From Hyphomicrobiales bacterium (GTDB taxonomy: Bacteria > Pseudomonadota > Alphaproteobacteria > Rhizobiales > Rhizobiaceae): a DNA stretch of 64,000 bases. Made by a program: the position numbers and the translations under genes. The notes under the pieces were generated by a model. The model did not search any database. It was given only the letters and a program-made list of their open reading frames with translations, and was not told the DNA's origin. The stretch is taken from NCBI GenBank assembly GCA_900470965.1, contig UCCS01000059.1:53189-117188 (forward strand), given 5' to 3'. Shown piece by piece: positions 34,287 to 43,062 of this stretch (positions are counted from its first letter, which is position 1; each line of letters opens with the position of its first letter).

Positions 34287-35204
34287 ATGGCTTCCCCCAA
34301 ACACTTCCTCGATCTTTCCGCCGTCACCGGATCCGACCTCAGAACCATCATGGACGATGCCAAGCTGCGAAAGCAGGCTTTCAAGGCCGGCATGGCCGAC
34401 AAGCCGCTCGCCGGCAAGATGCTCGCCATGATCTTCGAGAAGCCGTCCACGCGAACCCGCGTCTCCTTCGATGTCGGCATGCGCCAGCTCGGCGGCGAGA
34501 CCTTGTTCTTGTCGGGCACTGAAATGCAGCTCGGCCGCGCCGAAACGATCGGCGACACCGCCAAGGTTCTGTCGCGCTATGTCGACGCGATCATGATCCG
34601 CACGACCGACCACAACCGTATGCTGGAGCTCGCTGAGCATGCGACCGTGCCGGTCATCAACGCGCTGACGGATGATACCCATCCCTGCCAGATCATGGCC
34701 GATATCATGACCTTTGAAGAGCATCGCGGTCCGATCAAGGGCAAGACGATCGCCTGGACGGGTGACGGCAACAACGTGCTGCATTCCCTGGTGGAGGGGG
34801 CTGCCCGTTTCGGCTACCGCATGAACATGGCAGTACCCCTTGGTTCCGAGCCGAAGGATCACTATCTGAACTGGGCCCGCAATGAGGGCGCCGAAATCAT
34901 GCTTTACCATGATGCTGACCGTGCGGTCGCCGGCGTCGATTGCGTGGTGACCGATACCTGGGTCTCCATGAATCAGGAACATCGGGCTCGCGGTCACAAT
35001 GTCTTCCAGCCTTATCAGGTCAATGCGCATTTGATGGCGCAGGCCGGCAAAGACGCATTGTTCATGCACTGCCTCCCCGCTCACCGCGGTGAGGAGGTGA
35101 CGGACGAAGTGATCGATGGCCCGCAATCTGTGGTCTTCGATGAAGCGGAAAACCGTCTTCATGCGCAGAAGTCGATTCTTGCTTGGTGCCTGGGCGCGAT
35201 CTGA
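34287..35204 (+). CDS. argF: Ornithine carbamoyltransferase
   Basis: Cytosolic enzyme of 305 residues that makes citrulline from ornithine and carbamoyl phosphate. All family motifs are visible: STRTR (residues 54-58, carbamoyl phosphate binding), HPCQ (132-135), DTWVSMNQE and HCLP (261-264, ornithine binding and catalytic Cys). It follows argD and precedes hslO. Two hairpins lie after the stop, at 35220-35238 and 35248-35271. Confidence 0.95.
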   Translation: MASPKHFLDLSAVTGSDLRTIMDDAKLRKQAFKAGMADKPLAGKMLAMIFEKPSTRTRVSFDVGMRQLGGETLFLSGTEMQLGRAETIGDTAKVLSRYVDAIMIRTTDHNRMLELAEHATVPVINALTDDTHPCQIMADIMTFEEHRGPIKGKTIAWTGDGNNVLHSLVEGAARFGYRMNMAVPLGSEPKDHYLNWARNEGAEIMLYHDADRAVAGVDCVVTDTWVSMNQEHRARGHNVFQPYQVNAHLMAQAGKDALFMHCLPAHRGEEVTDEVIDGPQSVVFDEAENRLHAQKSILAWCLGAI

Positions 35205-35219
35205 ACCATAATCGGATGT

Positions 35220-35271
35220 CGCGAGTTCCAAACTCGCGGCTGCGCAAGCAGCCGGTGCGCTGGCCGGCTGC
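35220..35271. other. Two hairpins between argF and hslO
   Basis: CGCGAGTT/AACTCGCG with a 3-base loop (35220-35238), then GCAGCCGG/CCGGCTGC with an 8-base loop (35248-35271). Neither has a U run, so partial termination or mRNA processing between the arginine genes and hslO is more likely than a full stop. Confidence 0.6.
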
Positions 35272-35295
35272 TCTGACAAAACAGGAGTGAAAGCC

Positions 35296-36288
35296 ATGGC
35301 AGAAGCTGCCGCCGCCCTCGGCGAGTTCGATTTCGCCGGCGATGATCATGTCGTCCCCTTCCAGGTGGAAGGGCTGGATGTGCGCGGTCGCGCCGTCCAG
35401 CTCGGCCCAATGCTGGATTCAATCCTCGAACGCCACCATTATCCCACGCCCGTCGCCCGCCTTCTGGCGGAGGTGGTGGTGCTCACGGTGCTGCTCGGCA
35501 CCTCGCTGAAGTTCGAGGGCAAATTCACTGTCCAGACCAAGAGCGACGGTCCCGTCGATCTCTTGGTTGCCGATTTCTCCACGCCGGAAAATGTCCGGGC
35601 CTACGCCCGCTTCGATCAGGCCTTGCTCGATAAGGCGATCGCTGCAGGCGAAACGGAGCCGGAACAGCTTCTCGGCAAGGGCGTTCTCGCCTTCACCATT
35701 GATCAGGGCAAGTTCAGCCAGCCCTATCAGGGTATCGTGGCACTTGACGGTACCTCGCTGGAAGACATTGCAGGTGTCTATTTCCGCCAGTCGGAGCAGA
35801 TCCCGACGCGCGTGCGCCTTGCCGCAGCCGAGCTCTTCGACCGCGACGAGAACGGTAAGCCGCGTCACCGCTGGCGGGCAGGGGGCCTCGTCGCCCAATT
35901 CCTGCCGGAAGCGCCGGAGCGTATGCGCCGGCCCGATCTTCACGGCGGTGATGGCGACACGGCTGCGCGCGCCCATGTTGAGGATGATGCCTGGACGGAA
36001 GCCCGCTCGCTCGTTGAAACCGTGGATGCCGATGAACTGACCGATCCGCTTGTTGGCACCGAACGCCTGCTCTTTCGCCTCTTTCACGAACGCGGCGTGC
36101 GCGTCTACGATCCGCGCGCCGTCTTCGATCGTTGCAGCTGTTCACGGGAAAAGATCGGCGGCGTGCTGAAGGGCTTCAGCGCCGAGGAAATCGAGGCGAG
36201 CCAGGAAAATGGCGAGATCTCGGTCACCTGCGAATTCTGCTCCACGACCTACCGCTTCCCGGTGCAGGAAGTTGCGGCGGCGGAGTGA
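35296..36288 (+). CDS. hslO: Redox-regulated chaperone Hsp33
   Basis: Holdase chaperone of 330 residues activated by oxidation. The N-terminal substrate-binding domain is followed by a linker and the C-terminal zinc switch with four cysteines, FDRCSCSREKIGG and VTCEFCSTTYRF, in the CxC...CxxC order of the family. The ATG at 35296 has AGGAG eight bases upstream; a GTG at 35287 overlaps that site and is rejected. Placement after argDF is typical of Rhizobiales. Confidence 0.92.
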   Translation: MAEAAAALGEFDFAGDDHVVPFQVEGLDVRGRAVQLGPMLDSILERHHYPTPVARLLAEVVVLTVLLGTSLKFEGKFTVQTKSDGPVDLLVADFSTPENVRAYARFDQALLDKAIAAGETEPEQLLGKGVLAFTIDQGKFSQPYQGIVALDGTSLEDIAGVYFRQSEQIPTRVRLAAAELFDRDENGKPRHRWRAGGLVAQFLPEAPERMRRPDLHGGDGDTAARAHVEDDAWTEARSLVETVDADELTDPLVGTERLLFRLFHERGVRVYDPRAVFDRCSCSREKIGGVLKGFSAEEIEASQENGEISVTCEFCSTTYRFPVQEVAAAE

Positions 36289-36311
36289 GTGCGCGGAGAA
36301 TGGGGCAGGCT

Positions 36312-36704
36312 CTAGTTCAATACCCTGAGCAGGCCGGGTGAATCCAAAGAGAAGGCGGGTATGTCGACATCGAACGTCTCGCCTTCGTCCGTCTCCATCT
36401 GGTAGTGGCCGAACATCAGGCCGGACGGCGTATCCAGCGGGCAGCCCGACGAATATTCATAGGTGTCACCTGGCTGCAGCCGCGGCTGCTCGCCGACGAC
36501 GCCGGGGCCGCTGACCTCGTCGATCTGCCCGTTCTGGTCGGTAATGTTCCAGTAGCGGTTGACGAGACGTACGGCGATGCCGGAATTGTTGCTGATGACC
36601 ACACGGTAACCCCAGACATAGCGATCGTCATCCGGATCGGATTGCTCCTCCAGATAAAACGGCTCGACAACGACTTCGATATCTCGTGTGAGGGCGCGAT
36701 ACAT
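36312..36704 (-). CDS. apaG: ApaG protein
   Basis: ApaG/CorD-fold protein of 130 residues with an immunoglobulin-like domain. Family motifs are VWGYRVVISNNSG, VRLVNRYWNITDQNG, GVVGEQPRLQPGDTYEYSSG and GLMFGHYQM. Its biochemical role is not settled; links to Co/Mg homeostasis and to the ApaH pathway come from E. coli. It converges on hslO and stands alone, 189 bases before the metZ stop. Confidence 0.92.
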   Translation of the reverse strand: MYRALTRDIEVVVEPFYLEEQSDPDDDRYVWGYRVVISNNSGIAVRLVNRYWNITDQNGQIDEVSGPGVVGEQPRLQPGDTYEYSSGCPLDTPSGLMFGHYQMETDEGETFDVDIPAFSLDSPGLLRVLN

Positions 36705-36893
36705 GCCTTACACCTTAGTCAGGATATGTTACCCGTATCTTATAAGAGGCCTCTGCCGTCAAGAAACGGTACAGTGATCGCGGCCTCACCACCCACGGTT
36801 GGACCGCCTTTCGTTCATTAAGCCTAACTCTCAGTGTTAATTTCAAGGCAAATGCGACGGCCGCAGCGTCTGCCGACGGCCGTGCCTTGATGG

Positions 36894-38078
36894 TCAGGCC
36901 GAAACCTTCGCCAGAGCGCGGGCGAAATCTTCTATCAGATCGTCCGTATCCTCGATGCCGGCCGACAGGCGCACAGTACCAGGCGAGATGCCGAGTTCGG
37001 CGCGAGCTTCGTCCGTCAGGTTCTTGTGCGTGGTCGTGGCCGGATGCGTGATCAGGCTCTTGGAGTCGCCGAGATTGTTGGAAATCTTGACGATCTCAAG
37101 CGCGTTCTGCAGCGCGAAGGCAGCTTCCTTGCCACCTTTGAGCTCGAAGCAGACGAGCGTCGACCCACCGGACATCTGTTTGGCGATGATATCGGCCTGC
37201 GGATGGTCTTTGCGGCCGGGATAGATGACCTTGGCGACCTTGCCCTGATCGGCCAGGAAATCCGCGATCTTCGCTGCATTCTGCGTCTGCTGCTTGACGC
37301 GCAGCGGCAGCGTCTCGATGCCCTTCAGGAGCGTCCAAGCGTTGAAGGGCGACATGGCCGGACCGGTATGGCGGAAGTAGTCGTGCAGGTTCTCGTCGAT
37401 CCATTCCTTGTCGGAGAGAACGACGCCACCGAGGCAGCGGCCCTGGCCGTCGATATGCTTGGTCGCGGAATAGACGACGATATGGGCGCCGAGTTCCAGC
37501 GGCTTCTGGAAGAGCGGCGTCGCAAAGACGTTGTCGACGACGACCTTCGCGCCGATCTGGTTGGCGAGCTTGGCGACACCGGCGATGTCGATCACTTCAA
37601 GCGTCGGGTTGGTCGGGCTTTCCAGGAAGAACACCTTGGTCTTCGGGGTAACAGCCTTTTCCCAGTTTCCGAGGTCGCGACCGTCGATCAGCGTGCAGTC
37701 GATGCCGTATTTCGGCGCCAGCGTCTCGACGACCCAGCGGCAGGAGCCGAAGAGGGCACGGGCGGCAACGATATGATCGCCGGCCTTCAGCTGGCAGAGA
37801 ATGGCGGCGGTGACTGCAGCCATGCCGGAAGCGGTGGCGCGGGCGTCTTCGGCGCCTTCCAGCATGCACATGCGCTTTTCGAACATGTCATTGGTGGGGC
37901 TGCCGTAGCGCGCATAGATGAAACCTTCGGTCTCGCCCTTGAAGCGCGCTTCCGCCGCTTCCGACGTATCGTAGACGAAACCCTGCGTGAGATAGATTGC
38001 CTCGGATGTCTCGCCATATTGCGAGCGGAGCGTTCCGCCGTGGACGAGTTGGGTTGCCGGGCGCCAGGTCTTGCTCAT
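36894..38078 (-). CDS. metZ: O-succinylhomoserine sulfhydrylase
   Basis: PLP enzyme of the Cys/Met metabolism family, 394 residues, that makes homocysteine directly from O-succinylhomoserine and sulfide. Conserved blocks include YARYGSPTNDMFEKR, ATASGMAAV, FLESPTNPTLEV, VVDNVFATPLFQ and the PLP-lysine motif YSATKHIDGQGR; the C-terminal SLITHPATTTH and GIEDTDDLIEDF complete the fold. The ATG at 38078 begins the family N-terminus. A SAM-II riboswitch with terminator precedes it, which supports a methionine role. The gene lies divergent to dcd. Confidence 0.93.
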   Translation of the reverse strand: MSKTWRPATQLVHGGTLRSQYGETSEAIYLTQGFVYDTSEAAEARFKGETEGFIYARYGSPTNDMFEKRMCMLEGAEDARATASGMAAVTAAILCQLKAGDHIVAARALFGSCRWVVETLAPKYGIDCTLIDGRDLGNWEKAVTPKTKVFFLESPTNPTLEVIDIAGVAKLANQIGAKVVVDNVFATPLFQKPLELGAHIVVYSATKHIDGQGRCLGGVVLSDKEWIDENLHDYFRHTGPAMSPFNAWTLLKGIETLPLRVKQQTQNAAKIADFLADQGKVAKVIYPGRKDHPQADIIAKQMSGGSTLVCFELKGGKEAAFALQNALEIVKISNNLGDSKSLITHPATTTHKNLTDEARAELGISPGTVRLSAGIEDTDDLIEDFARALAKVSA

Positions 38079-38100
38079 GCCATCACCACTTTCAAACAAC

Positions 38101-38130
38101 AAAAAAACCGGCCGCAAATGCAGACCGGTT
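38101..38130 (-). terminator. Attenuator terminator in metZ leader
   Basis: On the minus strand AACCGG (38130-38125) pairs with CCGGTT (38111-38106) and is followed by a run of seven T. It lies between the SAM-II aptamer and the metZ start. The CCGGTC part of its 5' arm could instead pair with GACCGG at the 3' end of the aptamer, giving two exclusive states. Confidence 0.75.
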
Positions 38131-38135
38131 TTCAA

Positions 38136-38199
38136 CCCGGTCTTTTTAGCCACTTATTTAACGTGGCTGCAAGCCGACCGGCCAAATCACCACGGGATA
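38136..38199 (-). promoter_or_regulatory. SAM-II riboswitch controlling metZ
   Basis: On the minus strand the leader reads CCCGTGGTGATTTGG at its 5' end, then GCAGCCACGTTAAATAAG and TGGCTAAAAAGACCGGG. P1 is formed by CGTGG with CCACG; the conserved GCTAAAAAG-type segment and the loop sequence GGCCGGTC that can pair with GACCGG as the pseudoknot are present. This is the SAM-II (metA) pattern of alphaproteobacteria. S-adenosylmethionine binding would switch metZ off. A promoter with TTGACG and TATTGC, 17 bases apart, ends at 38205 just upstream. Confidence 0.9.
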
Positions 38200-38204
38200 A
38201 ATTT

Positions 38205-38233
38205 GCAATACTGCCGTTCTAAGCTTGCGTCAA
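38205..38233 (-). promoter_or_regulatory. Sigma-70-like promoter of metZ
   Basis: Minus-strand TTGACG (38233-38228) and TATTGC (38210-38205) with a 17-base spacer. Transcription would start at about the first base of the SAM-II element, which is the expected geometry. Confidence 0.6.
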
Positions 38234-38279
38234 TTCCCCGACTTTGGTTTTGTCGGCTGCAAATTATGGATGGAGCATG

Positions 38280-39371
38280 ATGGCTCGCGAAACTGGAATT
38301 TTGGCCGACCGCGCAATTGCAGCGCTGTTTGAGACGGGGCGTCTTCAAAGCGAGCGCGAGCTGGACCGCGACCAGATCCAGCCCGCCAGCTTGGATCTGC
38401 GGCTGGGCGCCAAGGCTTTTCGGGTGCGCGCCAGCTTCATGCCCGGCCCGTCCCATCTCGTCTCAGACAAGCTCGACCGACTGAGCCTGCATGTCATAGA
38501 CCTCAGCGAAGGCGCGGTGCTGGAGACGGGCTGCGTCTACATCGTGCCGCTCATGGAGCGCCTCGATCTGCCGGCCGACATGTCGGCCTCGGCCAATCCG
38601 AAGAGCTCGACCGGCCGCCTCGATATCTTCACGCGCGTCATCACCGATTACGCGCAGGAATTCGACAAGATCCCATCAGGCTATTCCGGCCCGCTCTATC
38701 TCGAAATCAGCCCGCGCACCTTCCCCATCGTCGTGCGCCGCGGCTCGCGCCTGTCACAGATCCGCTTCCGCGTCGGCCATTCGGTTCTGGGCGAGCCGGA
38801 GCTTTTGAAGTTGCACGCAACGGAAACGCTCGTCGCTGCCAAGCAGCCGAACGTATCCGGCGGCGGCATTGCGCTGTCGATCGATCTGACGGGCGACGAG
38901 GAAGGCTTGATCGGCTATCGCGGCAAACACCACACGGCCGTCGTCGACGTCGACAAGAAGGCCCAGCACGATATCTACGATTTCTGGGAACCACTCTACA
39001 GCCGCGGCCGCACCGAGTTGATCCTCGATCCGGATGAGTTCTACATCCTCGTCTCGCGTGAGGCCGTGCACGTTCCCCCGCATTATGCGGCGGAAATGAC
39101 CCCCTTCGATCCGCTCGTCGGTGAGTTCCGCGTCCACTATGCCGGCTTCTTCGATCCAGGCTTCGGCCATGCGCCGGCCGGCGGGCGCGGCAGCCGTGCG
39201 GTACTGGAAGTGCGCAGCCACGAAGTGCCCTTCATCTTGGAAGACGGCCAGATCGTCGGCCGCCTGATCTACGAGCACATGCAGGAACAGCCGTCGAGCC
39301 TCTACGGTTCAGGCCTCGGCTCCAACTATCAGGCCCAGGGCCTCAAACTGTCTAAGCATTTTCGGATTTGA
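38280..39371 (+). CDS. dcd: 2'-deoxycytidine 5'-triphosphate deaminase, two-domain form
   Basis: Pyrimidine nucleotide enzyme of 363 residues, about twice the size of E. coli Dcd because it holds two tandem dUTPase-like folds. It deaminates dCTP to dUTP for dTMP synthesis. Motifs include IQPASLDLRLGAKAFRV, ANPKSSTGRLDIFTRVITDY (the nucleotide-binding SSxGR), GPLYLEISPRTFPIVVRRG and, in the second half, GRGSRAVLEVRSHEVPFILEDG. This long form is typical of alphaproteobacteria. Adjacent ATG codons at 38277 and 38280 both fit. Divergent from metZ. Confidence 0.88.
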   Translation: MARETGILADRAIAALFETGRLQSERELDRDQIQPASLDLRLGAKAFRVRASFMPGPSHLVSDKLDRLSLHVIDLSEGAVLETGCVYIVPLMERLDLPADMSASANPKSSTGRLDIFTRVITDYAQEFDKIPSGYSGPLYLEISPRTFPIVVRRGSRLSQIRFRVGHSVLGEPELLKLHATETLVAAKQPNVSGGGIALSIDLTGDEEGLIGYRGKHHTAVVDVDKKAQHDIYDFWEPLYSRGRTELILDPDEFYILVSREAVHVPPHYAAEMTPFDPLVGEFRVHYAGFFDPGFGHAPAGGRGSRAVLEVRSHEVPFILEDGQIVGRLIYEHMQEQPSSLYGSGLGSNYQAQGLKLSKHFRI

Positions 39372-39431
39372 TGCCCGATGGCGCCGTCACTTGACAGCAG
39401 CGGCTATCTGTTGGAAGTCTCAAGCCATCAG

Positions 39432-39505
39432 GCGGGTGTAGCTCAATGGTAGAGCAGCAGCTTCCCAAGCTGAATACGAGGGTTCGATTCCCTTCACCCG
39501 CTCCA
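39432..39505 (+). tRNA. tRNA-Gly (anticodon CCC)
   Basis: A 74-base cloverleaf with encoded CCA. The acceptor stem pairs GCGGGTG with CACCCGC, the D arm is GCTCAATGGTAGAGC, the anticodon loop is TTCCCAA (anticodon CCC) and the T arm is AGGGTTCGATTCCCT. It stands alone between dcd and a small lipoprotein gene. Confidence 0.96.
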
Positions 39506-39515
39506 GCTATTCCTC

Positions 39516-39797
39516 TCAATCTCTTCCGAAAATGTTGATCGGCCGGTACTGGCGGTGAGCGATCGCCAGCGTGCGATCCGGGCGGATGATATAGGTCTCT
39601 TCGACCTGCCTGCCGTACTGGTCGATGAAATTGTGCGGGAAGGTCGAGCCAATAGGTGATTTGGTGAGTTTCGTGCGCGGCTGGCCGTTATAGGTGATGC
39701 TGCCGGGAATGGGCTCGATGCCGGGACCGGTATATTCGACAGTCGTGCAGCCAGCGAGCGCCAGCGCGCCGATGAGGCCAAGTGCGATCAGTTTCAT
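39516..39797 (-). CDS. Small lipoprotein, unknown function
   Basis: Hypothetical protein of 93 residues. MKLIALGLIGALALAGC is a signal peptide with lipobox LAGC, so residue 17 should be lipidated and the protein anchored in a membrane. The mature part of 77 residues is rich in Tyr, Pro and Arg (QYGRQVEETYIIRPDRTLAI) with no known domain. Convergent with tRNA-Gly, 10 bases away. Confidence 0.75.
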   Translation of the reverse strand: MKLIALGLIGALALAGCTTVEYTGPGIEPIPGSITYNGQPRTKLTKSPIGSTFPHNFIDQYGRQVEETYIIRPDRTLAIAHRQYRPINIFGRD

Positions 39798-40168
39798 ATT
39801 GGAAGCCTTTCATTCCGCAGCACGGTGCTATTGTACCGCAAATCCCGGAAAGCTCACGATACAAACGGTACGCGTGTCTTCAACCCTTCGAGAAGAGCTT
39901 TGGTAAAGGTCGCCATCGGTCTGACTTCGCTCCTCTGAAACCGCTCGACCGACCATATTGCCGCTCTCGGTGCGATCTGCTAGAGCGGCAATGTCGAAAA
40001 AGGCAGGATCGGATGAGGTAAGCCCGGTCCCTTCCATCATCGGAAGCTCTGCTCCGTGTTTCACACGAGAACCCGCGACGTGGCCCGCATGCGAATGCGG
40101 GGTCCCGGCGGCATGCGGAGCGTTAAAAGACGCACTCCTCCGGGATTTTATTCTCAAAGGAGACATTC
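39798..40168. other. Intergenic region with one hairpin
   Basis: No convincing gene in 371 bases; the open minus-strand frame 39828-40166 has no conserved features. A perfect 7-bp stem CCCGCAT/ATGCGGG with GCGA tetraloop lies at 40084-40101. The promoter of the VOC gene should be in the right-hand part. Confidence 0.5.
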
Positions 40169-40552
40169 ATGCGTTTGAACCATCTTGATTTCTACGTGCC
40201 CGATATTGCCGCTACGGCGGATTTCTTCCTGCGTTATTTCAGTCTGGAATTGCGGGAGATGAACGAACGGATCGGCCGGGCGATCCTTCATGACGACCAG
40301 GGAACGGAGATCGTCTTGAGCCGCCCGCTGCCGAAATTCGGCGGTGCCGATCAGGTGGAGCTGCAGCGGCAGACCTATCATATCGGCTTCATCCTCACCG
40401 AAAGATTGGATGTCGATCGGCTTCATGGCCGTCTGGTGACAGATGATGCCGCTGTCTCAGCACCACCGGCCGCCATTCGCGGCAGCTGGCTCTTCTACTG
40501 CACCGCGCCCGGCAATCTTCTTGTCGAAGTCGGCTGGCGTCCACCAGCCTGA
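40169..40552 (+). CDS. VOC-superfamily (glyoxalase/bleomycin-resistance-like) protein
   Basis: Protein of 127 residues with the paired beta-alpha-beta-beta-beta units of the vicinal oxygen chelate fold. It begins MRLNHLDFYVPDIAATADFF, with the first metal-ligand His at residue 4, and has YHIGFIL in the middle and LLVEVGW with a Glu ligand at the end. It could be a lyase, dioxygenase or drug-binding protein. An AAGGAGA ribosome-binding site precedes the ATG. Confidence 0.82.
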   Translation: MRLNHLDFYVPDIAATADFFLRYFSLELREMNERIGRAILHDDQGTEIVLSRPLPKFGGADQVELQRQTYHIGFILTERLDVDRLHGRLVTDDAAVSAPPAAIRGSWLFYCTAPGNLLVEVGWRPPA

Positions 40553-40613
40553 AGGACCTGAAACGAAAATGGGCGGCCGAAGCCGCCCATCCTCATTCAA
40601 TCATGTCTTTTGC

Positions 40614-42611
40614 TCAGAATTCCGTCCAATCGGCTTCCTGGCTGCTAGCGGGGGCTGCGCTGTTCGCACCGAAAGCGCTGGCGAGCTTCTGGCCGAGGGC
40701 GCGGGCCGGCGAAGCCGTTGGGCGTGTGGTGCTTTCGGCAACGCGGACCGGGGCCCTGGTGGCCGGCCGTGCGGCAGCGCGCGGCGCGGCCGGTGCCGTC
40801 AAGATCGGCGCGCTTGCAACGAAGCCGCCGGTGCCCGTCAGGCGGAACTGGCCGAGCAGGTTGTTGAGCGCCGTCGCTTCCGTGGCAAGGCTATGGCTTG
40901 CCGCGGTGGATTCCTCGACCATGGCGGCATTCTGTTGGGTGCCCTGATCCATGGTGTTGACGGCTGTATTGATCTCCTGCAGGCCGGTCGACTGCTCGCG
41001 GGCGGCTTCGGCGATCGCATGGACGTGCTGGTTGATCTCCTGCACCTCGTGGACGATCGCATCGAGCGCCTTGCCGGTTTCGCCGACCAGCGAGACGCCG
41101 GTCTGCACATGCGTGCCGGATGTGTTGATCAGTGCCTTGATTTCCTTGGCGGCGTTTGCAGAGCGCTGGGCGAGTTCACGCACTTCCTGTGCGACGACCG
41201 CAAAACCCTTGCCGGCTTCACCGGCACGCGCTGCTTCGACACCGGCGTTCAGCGCCAGCAAGTTCGTCTGGAAGGCGATATCGTCGATGACGCCGATGAT
41301 ATTACCGATCTCGACGGAGGACTGCTCGATCTGATGCATGGCAGCAACCGCCTTGCGGACGACGTCGCCGGATTTCTCGGCGCCAAGGCGGGTGCGGGCG
41401 ACGAGTTGGCTTGCCTCTTCGGCACGCTTTGCCGCGTCCTTCACCGTTATGGTGATCTCCTCGAGGGCTGCTGCCGTTTCTTCGACGGAAGCGGCCTGCT
41501 GTTCGGTGCGCTTCGAAAGCTCGTCGGCAGACGACCGGATCTCGTTGGCGCCGGCGCTGATGGCACGGGCGTTGGAGCCGACTGCGTGCAGGGTTTCGTT
41601 GAGCTTCTCCACCGAATTGTTGAAGTCCTGGCGCAGCGCGTCGAGATGCGCGACGAAAGGCGTTTCGATATGTGAGAGGAGGTCGCCGGCCGAGAGCCGG
41701 CGCAGGCCGTCTCCGAGCGCATTGACCGCACGCTCGAGATCGGCGGCTTCCGCGGCCTTCTGCGCTTCGCGTTCACGGCGCTCGTTGTCGCTGAGGCTGC
41801 GATCGGCTTCGGCGCGCGCCTCGATCTGGGCACGCTCGATCGCGTTGTCGCGGAAGATCGAGACGGCCTTTGCCATCTGGCCGACCTCGTCGCCGCGGTC
41901 GAGACCGCTGATCTCGCTTGCGGTATCGCCTTCGGCAAGCCGCGTCATGCGCAGGCGCAGCTGCATCATGGGGCCGGCGATGCCGATCTGCGCCACGGCC
42001 ACGCTGATGCCGACAGCGGCGAGAACCGCAATGCCGATCAGGATGAAACAGAAGACGATCCGCTGGTTAACGGCAGCCGAAAGAGCGTCGCCGCCGTCGT
42101 TGAGCATCGCCATCATCGCATCGTTGTTGGCGATCATCTTCGGCGTCAGCGCGTTGAGCTTGGCATTGATCAGGGCGACATTCGCCAGGGCGCCGGCGCT
42201 GTCCTTGGCCTTGCTCTGCTCGATGATCTTGTTCGCCAGAGTTTCGATTTCATCGATACCGGCCTGGATTTCATCGATCGCCGCCTTGCGGCTGGGCACA
42301 AGTGTCAGCGCCTGCTTCATGCGGTCGCGTGCCTGCGGCAGCTTGCTCGGTGTGGCGAGCGCTGTTTGGAATGCCGGCGTATCGGGCTTCATGTCGGCAA
42401 GCAGGCTCACCTGCAGCACCGAGGCGACGATCGATGCGCTGGCGCGCGCACTCTGCATGGAGGCCAGCGCCTCATGATCGATGAAGGCGCTGTAAGTCGC
42501 GTCCGCTTGGCGGAACTCGGACATGACATAGACCAATCCGGCCACGGTGATCAGCCCCAGGAGCGCCACGACCGATATGACTTTTGTGCGGATTTTCAGA
42601 TGTTTCAGCAT
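40614..42611 (-). CDS. Methyl-accepting chemotaxis protein
   Basis: Chemoreceptor of 665 residues. Transmembrane helix 1 (about residues 11-30) and helix 2 (about 185-207) flank a helical periplasmic sensor of about 155 residues. HAMP segments follow, then the signalling domain with the hairpin tip IGVIDDIAFQTNLLALNAGVEAARAG in order. The C-terminus ends in DWTEF, similar to the NWETF-like pentapeptide that docks CheR and CheB, so it may act as a major receptor. Ligand unknown. It is monocistronic; che genes are not in the window. Confidence 0.93.
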   Translation of the reverse strand: MLKHLKIRTKVISVVALLGLITVAGLVYVMSEFRQADATYSAFIDHEALASMQSARASASIVASVLQVSLLADMKPDTPAFQTALATPSKLPQARDRMKQALTLVPSRKAAIDEIQAGIDEIETLANKIIEQSKAKDSAGALANVALINAKLNALTPKMIANNDAMMAMLNDGGDALSAAVNQRIVFCFILIGIAVLAAVGISVAVAQIGIAGPMMQLRLRMTRLAEGDTASEISGLDRGDEVGQMAKAVSIFRDNAIERAQIEARAEADRSLSDNERREREAQKAAEAADLERAVNALGDGLRRLSAGDLLSHIETPFVAHLDALRQDFNNSVEKLNETLHAVGSNARAISAGANEIRSSADELSKRTEQQAASVEETAAALEEITITVKDAAKRAEEASQLVARTRLGAEKSGDVVRKAVAAMHQIEQSSVEIGNIIGVIDDIAFQTNLLALNAGVEAARAGEAGKGFAVVAQEVRELAQRSANAAKEIKALINTSGTHVQTGVSLVGETGKALDAIVHEVQEINQHVHAIAEAAREQSTGLQEINTAVNTMDQGTQQNAAMVEESTAASHSLATEATALNNLLGQFRLTGTGGFVASAPILTAPAAPRAAARPATRAPVRVAESTTRPTASPARALGQKLASAFGANSAAPASSQEADWTEF

Positions 42612-43062
42612 GGAAATGTCACCCGATTGGCCGGGTGTGTTGCGGACCCGGTGCTTTTGAAATCATTTGTTGCAGAACAATTCTTCGGTATTGCGGTGTG
42701 GGAGATACCTTGGGAGGTTCGACATGCGCATCATGCGGTCGGCCGGTGAGGTCGGTGTCGTCGCAACAAATAAGATCGGATATTGCTTAATTCCGCGCTA
42801 ACGGGCTCGCAGGATTGCCCGTAAATTTTTGGGGCATAGTTGTCATTTGTGCTTGGGTGTTCGAAAAATGCAATTTATGCGGAATTTCTTGTGTGGCTGG
42901 CGCGGGGCCGAGTCTTCCGGAAGGCTTGCTTTGAAGGCCCACGCGTATCGCAATTCTGTCCGATCGCAGTCTGTCGCCCCCAGGCTATATTCCCCGTTGG
43001 GCGTGATTCTGTTACATCTCGCCCGTGGCCAAGCGCCGCTCTTACTCCCGAGGCAGGTTATA
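42612..43062. other. Intergenic region, possible leader peptide
   Basis: The 451 bases between the divergent chemoreceptor and solute-binding protein genes show no standard gene. A 25-codon frame at 42724-42801 starts at an ATG with GGGAGG six bases upstream (MRIMRSAGEVGVVATNKIGY...), which is suggestive only. The plus-strand frame from 42829 is open into the binding protein but its first 78 residues lack a signal peptide and look spurious. Confidence 0.35.

Noticed and set aside
33330..35297. 655-codon minus-strand frame across argD and argF
   Set aside because: It spans two well-defined genes and their gap, which only a shadow frame would do.
42724..42801. 25-codon frame with a good ribosome-binding site
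   Set aside because: Too short and without conservation evidence; listed only as a note in the intergenic entry.
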